NCBI RefSeq assembly: GCF_014873755.1
Contig: NZ_JADBEG010000001.1
Location: 9,088,501 to 9,152,500, forward strand
DNA from: Amycolatopsis lexingtonensis
GTDB lineage: Bacteria > Actinomycetota > Actinomycetes > Mycobacteriales > Pseudonocardiaceae
DNA length: 64,000 nt
Direction of reading: 5' to 3'
A model generated the notes under the pieces. The model was not told where the DNA came from. It made no database searches and was given only the letters and a program-made list of their open reading frames with translations. This document shows positions 58,401 through 64,000 of the stretch, one piece after another; position 1 is the stretch's first letter; every line of letters begins with the position of its first letter. Position numbers and translations under genes: made by a program.

Positions 58401-60762
58401 TTCCGCCCGGGTGATCCGCCGGCAACTCGGGGAGGAAGGCGGCGAGGCGTGGAGTGAGGGGCTCCCGCTCTACCGTTGGGACGTCCTGGAACCGGATGAG
58501 GTGGCGGAGCTGCTGGAAGGGGTGATCGGCGACCGCGAACTCAGTGGTCGTCAACGGTCCGACGTCGCGGTCGTCCTGAGGTTGATGCACTACCGCTACC
58601 ACGGCACGGCCACGCGGGAAATCGTCGAGCTGATTCGGGACGAGGTCGTGGGCGACAGCGAGATCGCCCTCCTGGGGCGCCAAGCCAGTCATGCCGGCGC
58701 CGGGATGCGCCGTGTCGTGGCCGACGCTCTGCGGCGCATCGCGCTTTCGCCGGGGCGTCGTCCCGGCAGGATCTGCGGGGCCGCGGAGGCGCTGGCCGCG
58801 CTGGACGCGTTGGACGACGACGTGCTTTCCGTGCTGGGCGAGATCGCCGCCGATTTTTCGGCGGATGCGAAATCGCGGTGCGACGCGGTGGTCCTGCTGG
58901 CGAAGAACCGCGTCGTCCAAGCTGCGGATGCGGTCCGGTTGATTCTCGAACTTCGCTCGAAACTCGATAACTACGTGTGGATCCGCGGCGTGCGATCCGC
59001 GGTCGAGTTCGGTGCGGATGCACTGGACGGTATCCGTGCGGTCATGCGTGACCGGGACACGAACTTCCATCAGCGGCAGCCGTCCGCTGTCCTCTTCGCG
59101 GAATTGGTTCGCCCTCCGGCTCCGGAAGCGATCGCCGAATTAAGGTCGCAGGCGGAAGATCCGTTCATCGCGACCGGCTGGCGATCCAGCGCGATGGCCG
59201 AACTGACCACTGCGGACCCGCGCAGTGCTGCCGCGTCCGCCGCGGCTCTCCGTGCCACCATGGTGGACGACCGGCAGCCGGTTGACCAACGCAGCTATGC
59301 CGCCTACCAGCTCGCGGCCATCGATCAATCGGCAGGAGAGCAATCTCGGCGGACCTTGGTGCGATTGGCCGGAGCGCCGGAGCTGACGCCGAAGGAACGT
59401 GGCGAGGCTTTGAGATACCTCACCGGTTTTCGAACGGACGTCCCGATGATCCGATTGCAGCTGGCGTTGGCACACGATCCGGCCGCTTCCGGGCAGGTGC
59501 GTGGCGGTCTGCTGCGCAGTCTCAACGGAGGAGAACGTCAATCCGTCGGACGCGCGCTGGTGTCGGATTTCCTCGTCTCGCCGGCGGCGTGGTCGGACTA
59601 CCTGGACCGGTGGACGGACGGACCGTTGGCCGGGGAAGCCGAACGCGTCCTCCGTGATCGACTGACCGGCCCGGAATCGATGCCGGCCGACCGGATCAGC
59701 GCGGCTGTGGCCTTGAGCAAGGTTTCGCCTGCGCTCGAGCCCGAAGCCGCGGGGGCTCTGGAGGAGCTGAGCCGTGGGCGTGTCGCCACCAGACGCGCGC
59801 GGCGGGAGCTGGCGTTGCTGGATCCTGCCCGGCGTGGGCGGTTCATCGCCGACGCGCGGGCCGTGCTGGCCGACGCCGGACGGTCCGGACGAGACCGGGC
59901 GGAGGCCGGATTCGTCTTGATCGCTCTCACGTCGGAGCTTCCCGGACAGTGCCGGAGGCACCTGGAGGACGTCCTGGCCGATCGGCGGCTGGCCGATCGG
60001 CTCCGGCTGCGCATCCTGTTCGACTTGAGGCGCTTGGACGACGTTCGCGTGCTCCGTGACGACCAGCGCGAACCGCTTTCCCTGCGGTTGAACGCGGCGA
60101 CGAGAATGTCCGCATACAGCAGGGAAGATCGCGTCGCGGCCGTGGAACTCTTCCGTGCCGTCGCCGCCGATCCGGCGTGTCACGCGAGTCTGCGCTGGTC
60201 GGCCGCGAAGGACCTTGCCGAGCGAGGAATTCGAGGACACGAACTCGGGACGGTGGTGCTGGCGTCGCTGATGCAGGACGAAGCGCTGCCGGCCGCCGCG
60301 CGGCGTAATGCCGCCGCGCAGCTGGGGACGCTCAGACCGGATCTGCGTGGTGACGTGCTCAACGTGCTGCGCCGGCTCCGGGCGGAGGGACGGCCGCTCG
60401 TCCGGGTGCAGGTCTGGGAGGCGATCGGCGGATTCGAGGCCGACGAAGGGGCGCGCGGACTGCTCGGCATGGCGAGGGACCACAGCCTCGGCCCGGTGGT
60501 CCGGTGCCGCAGCGCTTGGGCGGTCGCTCGATTGCATCGTGATCACCGGGAGGCCGCGGCGATCGTGGCTCGCGAGATCGCGCACGATGAGCAAGCTCCG
60601 CGCCACATCCGGGTCTCGGCGGCCCGGCTCCTGGCCCGCACCAGTGAATTGTGCCGCCCCGAGGCGCGTGAACTGCTCGAGCGGTTGCTAAGCGGCTGGG
60701 CCGAAGCGACGGCGGTACGCGCTCGGGCTCAACCCCGTGTGCCGCCGCAGCTGCAGCCGTAG
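55486..60762 (+). CDS. NACHT-domain STAND NTPase with HEAT-type repeats (bacterial NLR)
   Basis: 1758 residues from a GTG with GGAGGAG. Residues 7-29 carry the motif NVISGEVSGTTVQVGAVHG, matching the partner's C-terminus. The NACHT domain spans about 140-460: Walker A GGPGQGKST (150-158), Walker B LLLVDGLDE (237-245), sensor IVLTTRP (272-278), and the closing helical FMHHSFAEHLAA. From about 480 to 1740 follow degenerate two-helix HEAT-like repeats of roughly 35-40 residues (for example LAGLGPEPRAHAIGKL, LATLGTEFHAEAIAQL). This is the plan of an immune or cell-death NLR: motif, switch, sensor. Two TTA leucine codons and more relaxed codon use suggest transfer. The last 25 codons run antisense into the next gene. 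Confidence 0.85.
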   Translation: MAEEETANVISGEVSGTTVQVGAVHGDMYVGVSREVPRALVDPPAGWEELPELPAKIVSLLRAQIENAEIMPYRLRGARRPSLSTVYVRQDVTTGSELQPSDQARPLPVLDSKGRLIDVPGRPAARITVRPPSRSMREALDGAEHMLVTGGPGQGKSTLSLRLAADVARQWQEFDDSPPLGEPVVPLRLAARELATRLELPFFEALAETVRSEYGAMLDQPLSPDDLTGRVAGCRWLLLVDGLDEVADTAVRDRMVAVLASRASDVSAAYRIVLTTRPIEGATLAPFQRIGAARYELLPFDDEAFALFAEHWFSENAGEAKRFVRQVRDAHLGELVRVPLLATIAAIIFGQYADRPLPDNQYELYETYLGFLRSGHSLPPGPFDECSGRLLEHLGRVRLEEDTSLITAACRWVSARLPELGAGTDWRERLVGHLGAVGPFLLRGDDLGFMHHSFAEHLAATAKARMLPESFTPAHRDFVELLHAAEPKERGRYARRVLLHYTRLYPAEADRLIRYLHEGGPQQHLLAARLLAWHVPAGADAVNAFLAAARAWAATAQHPGGEILAEVSRAAHHPGLVGWLQNLMRDGGVPWPSRVEAAVALATRLANDARAEAVETLRTGVRGAGIDVQARLDAAEALSQCGDAEHDAAVHGLDSVLDSPAATATQHGDAAVVLAGLGPEPRAHAIGKLTAVLEDSGATDQDLVAAAVSLLEIDLECHERCVTVLRTVLDRRSWSTMAIEDAALGLASLGPEHLAQAAAALEHRITDSRLDIGDRLRSAQVLLQLGPQYRARAGELISEVATSPAGGIVDQAYLGSALADCGPEFHEVAVSFIRRALDNPGASAGFLLTAGSRLIDLGSDHWPDAAQALTRAAAHPRGIDGFAVSALGFLATLGAAHKTSVVAELRSLANRPESTVETRLLATSELATLGTEFHAEAIAQLTRLTGASLPLKLRLSIWRLLKRLAPDVDQGASARVIRRQLGEEGGEAWSEGLPLYRWDVLEPDEVAELLEGVIGDRELSGRQRSDVAVVLRLMHYRYHGTATREIVELIRDEVVGDSEIALLGRQASHAGAGMRRVVADALRRIALSPGRRPGRICGAAEALAALDALDDDVLSVLGEIAADFSADAKSRCDAVVLLAKNRVVQAADAVRLILELRSKLDNYVWIRGVRSAVEFGADALDGIRAVMRDRDTNFHQRQPSAVLFAELVRPPAPEAIAELRSQAEDPFIATGWRSSAMAELTTADPRSAAASAAALRATMVDDRQPVDQRSYAAYQLAAIDQSAGEQSRRTLVRLAGAPELTPKERGEALRYLTGFRTDVPMIRLQLALAHDPAASGQVRGGLLRSLNGGERQSVGRALVSDFLVSPAAWSDYLDRWTDGPLAGEAERVLRDRLTGPESMPADRISAAVALSKVSPALEPEAAGALEELSRGRVATRRARRELALLDPARRGRFIADARAVLADAGRSGRDRAEAGFVLIALTSELPGQCRRHLEDVLADRRLADRLRLRILFDLRRLDDVRVLRDDQREPLSLRLNAATRMSAYSREDRVAAVELFRAVAADPACHASLRWSAAKDLAERGIRGHELGTVVLASLMQDEALPAAARRNAAAQLGTLRPDLRGDVLNVLRRLRAEGRPLVRVQVWEAIGGFEADEGARGLLGMARDHSLGPVVRCRSAWAVARLHRDHREAAAIVAREIAHDEQAPRHIRVSAARLLARTSELCRPEARELLERLLSGWAEATAVRARAQPRVPPQLQP
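55504..55572 (+). other. Amyloid-type signalling motif, N-terminus of the NTPase
   Basis: NVI[S/T]Gxx(x)GTx[V/I]Q[V/I]GxVHG is shared with the divergent gene's C-terminus without gaps: about 11 of 22 positions are identical, including Asn, the glycines, Gln and Val-His-Gly. In described bacterial systems the NLR carries the motif at its N-terminus and the effector at its C-terminus (or the reverse), exactly as here. Confidence 0.7.
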
Positions 60763-61653
60763 ATTCGCGGCCGTTCCGAAGCCGCTTGCCTCCGCCACCC
60801 GGTCCAGGCGCAACTCGCCTCGCTCGATCAGGCGGCAAGCCAGCGTGACCCGCTCCGTCGTCAGCCACGCCAACGGCGTCGTCCCCAGCTCCGCCCGGAA
60901 CTTCCGGTGCAAGGTCGCCGGGCTGGTTGCAGCGCGAGCGGCGAGGTCGGTGACAGTCAGGGGCTGGTCCAGGTGAGCGAGGGCCCAAGCCAGCACCGGG
61001 GCCAAGGAGGTGTCCGGGACCGACGGGACCGGGCGGGCGATGAACTGCTGCTGGCCGCCGTCGCGGTGGCCAGTGAAGACCAACCGACGGCTGACCGCGT
61101 TGACCACCTCAGCGCCGTGGTCGCGGTGGATCAGGTGGAGGCCCAGGTCCAGGGAAGCCGCGCTGCCGGCCGCCGTAAGAACATTGCCTTCGTCGACAAA
61201 AAGCACGTCCGGCTCCCAGCGGACCGCCGGGAAGCGGGCGGCCAGCTCCGACGCCCACTGCCAGTGGGTTGTCGCGCGGCGGCCGTCCAGTACGCCTGCC
61301 TCGGCCAGGGCGAACGCGCCCGTGCAGAAGCTCACCAGGCGGGCGCCTCGCGCGGCCGCGCGGCGGATGGCCGCGATGATCGAGGGGTCGGTCGGGACGC
61401 GGATGTTCGGGCGGGCCGGGGCGATCAGGGTGTCCGCCGTCTCCGCCGCTTCCAAGCCGGCGACCCCGGACAACGTGAACATGCCCCGGTTCATCCGCAC
61501 GTCCGGCGTCGCCGAGCAGAGGGTGAAGTCGTACCACGGGCGGTCCAGCTCCGGGCGGCGCACGCCGAACAGCTCCGTCGCCACGCCCATCTCGAACGGG
61601 TTCGACTCCTCCGTCACGATGGCCACGACGCGGTGCGAGAATTCTTGCGGCAT
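60688..61653 (-). CDS. GlxA-type AraC regulator (DJ-1/PfpI-like sensor plus AraC HTH)
   Basis: 321 residues. A DJ-1/PfpI-like N-terminal domain (VVAIVTEESNPFEMGVATELFG, ARLVSFCTGAFALAEAGVLDG) is followed by the AraC pair (VTDLAARAATSPATLHRKF and ASGFGTAANLRLQLRRHTG). It is the same architecture as the gene at 5.9-6.8 kb. Its last 75 bases overlap the 3' end of the convergent NTPase gene; the C-terminus here (SPSAYRRRFG) is normal for the family, so the overlap belongs to the NTPase side. It is divergent from the cupin gene 44 bases away, a plausible target. Confidence 0.9.
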   Translation of the reverse strand: MPQEFSHRVVAIVTEESNPFEMGVATELFGVRRPELDRPWYDFTLCSATPDVRMNRGMFTLSGVAGLEAAETADTLIAPARPNIRVPTDPSIIAAIRRAAARGARLVSFCTGAFALAEAGVLDGRRATTHWQWASELAARFPAVRWEPDVLFVDEGNVLTAAGSAASLDLGLHLIHRDHGAEVVNAVSRRLVFTGHRDGGQQQFIARPVPSVPDTSLAPVLAWALAHLDQPLTVTDLAARAATSPATLHRKFRAELGTTPLAWLTTERVTLACRLIERGELRLDRVAEASGFGTAANLRLQLRRHTGLSPSAYRRRFGPAA

Positions 61654-61697
61654 GTGCGATTCCTAGCACTCGCGGGCGGGAAACGCCAGGTCGAACA

Positions 61698-62087
61698 ATG
61701 GAGCTCATGAACCCGATCGACCTCAACGCAGTCCTCGCGAGCTTCGACGACGTCTGGAGCCCGCGGATCGTCAGCCGCGTCAACGACTACGACATCCGGC
61801 TCGCCCGGTTCGCCGGTGAGCACGTCTGGCACGTCCACCAGGACACCGACGAGTTCTTCCTCGTCCTCGACGGCGAGATCGAAATCGGGCTGCGGGATCC
61901 GGACGAGCGGGTCGTGACGCTCGAGAAAGGGCAGGTCTTCGTCGTGCCGAAGGGCACCTTCCACAAGCCGTCGTCGAAGGCGGGGGCGAGTGTGCTGCTG
62001 GTCGAACCCGCCGGGACGCTTTCGGTCGGGGACGACCACGACGAGGTTCCCGACCACGTCGACGTCACCACCGGGCACCTGGTCTAA
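61698..62087 (+). CDS. Small cupin domain protein
   Basis: 129 residues forming one cupin barrel: FAGEHVWHVHQDTDEFFLVLDG contains the metal-ligand pattern HxHxxxxE(F), and GQVFVVPKGTFHKP the second His motif. Metal-binding dioxygenase- or isomerase-like, substrate unknown. The start could be the ATG nine bases further in, which has GGAG close by. It follows the divergent GlxA-type regulator and probably forms a unit with the next GNAT gene, 10 bases away. Confidence 0.88.
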   Translation: MELMNPIDLNAVLASFDDVWSPRIVSRVNDYDIRLARFAGEHVWHVHQDTDEFFLVLDGEIEIGLRDPDERVVTLEKGQVFVVPKGTFHKPSSKAGASVLLVEPAGTLSVGDDHDEVPDHVDVTTGHLV

Positions 62088-62097
62088 CGTCCCGGGC

Positions 62098-62673
62098 ATG
62101 CTGACTGTCGTGCCCGTCGACCAGGTGACCTGGACCGACCTGCAGGCGATCTTCGGCGATCGCGGGGATCCCGCCCGGTGCCGGTGCCAGTACTTCAAGG
62201 ACACGCCCGCCGAGTGGCGGTCCGGCACCCCCGAGGAACGCGCCGAGCGGTTGCGGGAGCAGACCTCCGGTCAGGCCACCGGGATCGTCGCCTTCCTCGA
62301 TGGCGAGCCCGCCGGGTGGTGCGCGGTCGAGTCGCGCACCGCCTACCGGCGGCTGCTCAAGAGCCGGGTGGTCTGGGACGGGCGGGACGAGGACCCCGCG
62401 GACGACGGCGTCTGGGCCGTCACCTGCTTCGTCACCCGCAAGGGGTTCCGGCGGCGCGGGGTGAGCGCCGCGCTCGCCAAGGCCGCCGTGGACTTCGCGC
62501 GGGAGCGGGGCGCGAAAGCCGTCGAGGGGTACCCGATCGTCGTCGAGGCCGGGGAGAAGCTCGCCTGGCCCGGGGAACTGTTCGTCGGCACGCGCAAGAC
62601 CTTCGCCGACGCCGGGTTCGAGGAAGTCAGCCGGCCGACCGCTCGGCGGGCGGTCATGCGGCTGACCTGCTGA
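62098..62673 (+). CDS. GNAT family N-acetyltransferase
   Basis: 191 residues. CRCQYFKDTPAEWRSGTPEERAE split by the family's variable loop, VWAVTCFVTRKGFRRRGVSAAL (acetyl-CoA motif RRRGVS) and AVEGYPIVVEAGEKLAWPGELF are typical of a widespread actinobacterial GNAT group of unknown substrate. The ATG 10 bases after the cupin stop is chosen; no longer domain-like frame exists. Confidence 0.88.
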   Translation: MLTVVPVDQVTWTDLQAIFGDRGDPARCRCQYFKDTPAEWRSGTPEERAERLREQTSGQATGIVAFLDGEPAGWCAVESRTAYRRLLKSRVVWDGRDEDPADDGVWAVTCFVTRKGFRRRGVSAALAKAAVDFARERGAKAVEGYPIVVEAGEKLAWPGELFVGTRKTFADAGFEEVSRPTARRAVMRLTC

Positions 62674-62705
62674 GTCTCTCTGCGAGACGGCGTACTCTCG
62701 GCCGC

Positions 62706-63209
62706 ATGAAACGGACATCGTTCGCGCAGTGGCCGTGCTCGATCGCGCGCACCATGGATCTGCTGGGGGACTGGTGGACCCCGCTGGTGCTGCGGGACGC
62801 CTTCTACGGCGTGCACCGCTTCGACGAGTTCCAGCAGGCGCTCGGCATCGCGCGCAACACCCTCGCCGACCGGCTCAAGCGGCTGGTCGAGGAGGGTTTG
62901 CTGGAGAAGGTCGCCTACCAGACCGAGCCGGTGCGCTACGACTACGTGCTCACCGAGAAGGGCCGCGACTTCTACCCCGTGCTGCTCGCGATGACCCGCT
63001 GGGGTGACAAGTGGCTCGCGACCGAGGCCGGTCCGCCGATCACCGTCCACCACCTCGCCTGCGGGCACGACACGCACGCCGAAATCGTCTGCGCGGAGTG
63101 CGGCGAGCCGATGACGCCGGAGGAAACGCGGATGCGCCGCGGCCCCGGGTTCCCGCCCCGGCTGGCGCGGCGCCCGGACGTCGAGGCGCGCTTCGCCCGG
63201 CAGGAGTGA
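62706..63209 (+). CDS. HxlR family transcriptional regulator
   Basis: 167 residues. The winged helix core CSIARTMDLLGDWWTPLVLR with RFDEFQQALGIARNTLADRL and the wing YVLTEKGRDFYPVLLAM define HxlR. A C-terminal zinc-ribbon-like part (HLACGHDTHAEIVCAECGEPM) has four or five Cys/His that could bind metal. It is followed on the same strand by the SRPBCC gene, whose expression it may control. Confidence 0.92.
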   Translation: MKRTSFAQWPCSIARTMDLLGDWWTPLVLRDAFYGVHRFDEFQQALGIARNTLADRLKRLVEEGLLEKVAYQTEPVRYDYVLTEKGRDFYPVLLAMTRWGDKWLATEAGPPITVHHLACGHDTHAEIVCAECGEPMTPEETRMRRGPGFPPRLARRPDVEARFARQE

Positions 63210-63276
63210 CGTTGACAGGGTAGGTCTATCTACGCAACTATCGTGGTCAGACGCCTTCGAAAGGGGTGCCAGCACG

Positions 63277-63768
63277 ATGGAGTGGACGGGCGCGAGGTAC
63301 GCCGACCTGCCGACGGCCGAGGTCTCGACCTGGATCGACGCCGCGCCCGAGGACGTCTGGCCGGTCGTTTCGGACATCTCGCTGATGCCCGAGCTGAGCG
63401 CCGAACTGCAGTCCGTCGAGTGGTGCGAAGCGGGGCGGAAGTTCGTCGGCCGCAGCAAGCACGACGCCTTCGGCGAGTGGGAGACCACCTCGTACGTCGT
63501 GGAGTGCGAAGCCCCGCGCGTGTTCTCGTGGGCCGTCGCCGACCCGGCCGAGCCGAGCGCGATCTGGAAGTTCACCCTCGAGCCGGCCGACGGCGGCACC
63601 CGGCTGAGCCAGTGGGTGCGGATGGGGCCCGGCCGGTCCGGGCTGTCGTTCGCCATCGATCGGATGCCCGAAAAAGAGCAGAAGATCGTCTTCGTCCGGA
63701 TGCGCGAGTTCGAAACGGCGATGACCGGCAACCTGGCCGCGATCAAGGACCGCGTGGAGAACCGGTGA
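63277..63768 (+). CDS. SRPBCC family (polyketide cyclase/dehydrase-like) protein
   Basis: 163 residues with the START/Bet v1-like helix-grip fold: VSTWIDAAPEDVWPVVSDI, FVGRSKHDAFGEWETTSYV, WKFTLEPADGGTRLSQWV. These proteins bind hydrophobic ligands. The stop overlaps the next GTG (GTGA), so it is co-translated with the LLM oxidoreductase. Confidence 0.88.
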   Translation: MEWTGARYADLPTAEVSTWIDAAPEDVWPVVSDISLMPELSAELQSVEWCEAGRKFVGRSKHDAFGEWETTSYVVECEAPRVFSWAVADPAEPSAIWKFTLEPADGGTRLSQWVRMGPGRSGLSFAIDRMPEKEQKIVFVRMREFETAMTGNLAAIKDRVENR

Positions 63769-64000
63769 AGACCGCGACGACCGTCGAGTTCTCGAAAGAC
63801 ACCCGCACGACGCTGGACTTCGTGCTGGAGGCGGAAAAGCTCGGCCTCGACGTCTGCTGGGTCGCCGAAGCCTGGGGCGCCGACGCGCCGTCCGCGCTCG
63901 GCTACCTCGCCGCGCGCACCGACCGGATCCGGCTCGGCTCCGGCATCATCCAGCTCGGCACGCGCACGCCGGTCGCGATCGCGCAGGCCGCGCTCACCCT
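63765..64000 (+). CDS. LLM-class (F420/FMN) oxidoreductase, N-terminal part (cut by window end)
   Basis: The first about 78 codons are present, read directly from the bases: after VKTATTVEF come AEKLGLDVCWVAEAWGADA, AARTDRIRLGSGI and QLGTRTPVAIAQAALT. This is the luciferase-like monooxygenase barrel start, in actinobacteria usually F420-dependent. The GTG start overlaps the SRPBCC stop. Confidence 0.88.
   Translation, partial: MKTATTVEFSKDTRTTLDFVLEAEKLGLDVCWVAEAWGADAPSALGYLAARTDRIRLGSGIIQLGTRTPVAIAQAALT

Noticed and set aside
56617..59070. An 817-codon minus-strand open frame inside the NTPase gene
   Set aside because: It is a shadow of the HEAT-repeat coding sequence; its composition (Arg, Gln, Val, Pro) is typical of antisense frames and no motif is recognisable.

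Overview
The window is very GC-rich, almost fully coding DNA with frequent GTG/TTG starts, GTGA/ATGA stop-start overlaps and purine-rich ribosome binding sites. Together with the gene families present (RNase PH-RdgB pair, DUF3618 protein, a four-gene conservon, LytR-CpsA-Psr protein, FadD-type ligase, Baeyer-Villiger monooxygenase, F420/LLM oxidoreductase, many AraC/TetR regulators) this points to a filamentous actinobacterium of the Pseudonocardiaceae, most like Amycolatopsis. Genus is an inference from gene content and style, not from a marker gene. It reads as chromosome, mostly ordinary, with a few accessory patches.

Layout. 1-5.3 kb: end of rph, rdgB, bcp, a lipoprotein, and an AraC regulator divergent from an aldo/keto reductase. 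5.3-10.5 kb: a broken ProC-like gene, a pair of DnaA-box-like sites, further AraC-type regulators next to oxidoreductases, an odd tRNA-Leu(UAG) and a DUF3618 protein. 10.7-20.1 kb: TetR plus Baeyer-Villiger monooxygenase, an XRE regulator, an LCP cell-wall ligase, a phospholipase A2/membrane acyltransferase-like fusion and a membrane diguanylate cyclase. 20.25-20.41 kb: three tandem hexapeptide mini-ORFs. 20.4-25.7 kb: MFS exporter, SDR, acyl-CoA ligase, TenA-like protein. 26.2-30.2 kb: conservon cvnABCD. 30.2-36.4 kb: DoxX, Nudix, HAD, macro domain, hydrolase, phosphoesterase, short YidC. 36.4-40.8 kb: two insertion sequences embedded in a dense cluster of modular palindromic repeats. 40.8-53.9 kb: lytic transglycosylase, LysR/SDR pair, secreted hydrolases, MFS, LacI/sugar kinase pair. 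54-61 kb: the most unusual locus. 61.7-64 kb: cupin, GNAT, HxlR, SRPBCC and the start of an LLM oxidoreductase.

The locus at 54.56-60.76 kb is the best candidate for a little-described system. A class III nucleotide-cyclase-like protein and a 1758-residue NACHT/HEAT-repeat NTPase (bacterial NLR architecture) are divergently transcribed. The C-terminus of the cyclase and the N-terminus of the NTPase carry the same short glycine/glutamine motif, with the hallmarks of RHIM-like bacterial amyloid signalling motifs. The simplest reading is an immune or cell-death switch in which the NTPase senses something with its repeat domain and templates assembly of the cyclase through the shared motif.

Other notable items: three tandem ORFs encoding M-x-N-R-D-L with different start codons and synonymous codon changes; a tRNA with a Leu-type D-arm and UAG anticodon but a short variable loop; and two unrelated insertion sequences that both landed inside members of the same palindromic repeat family.
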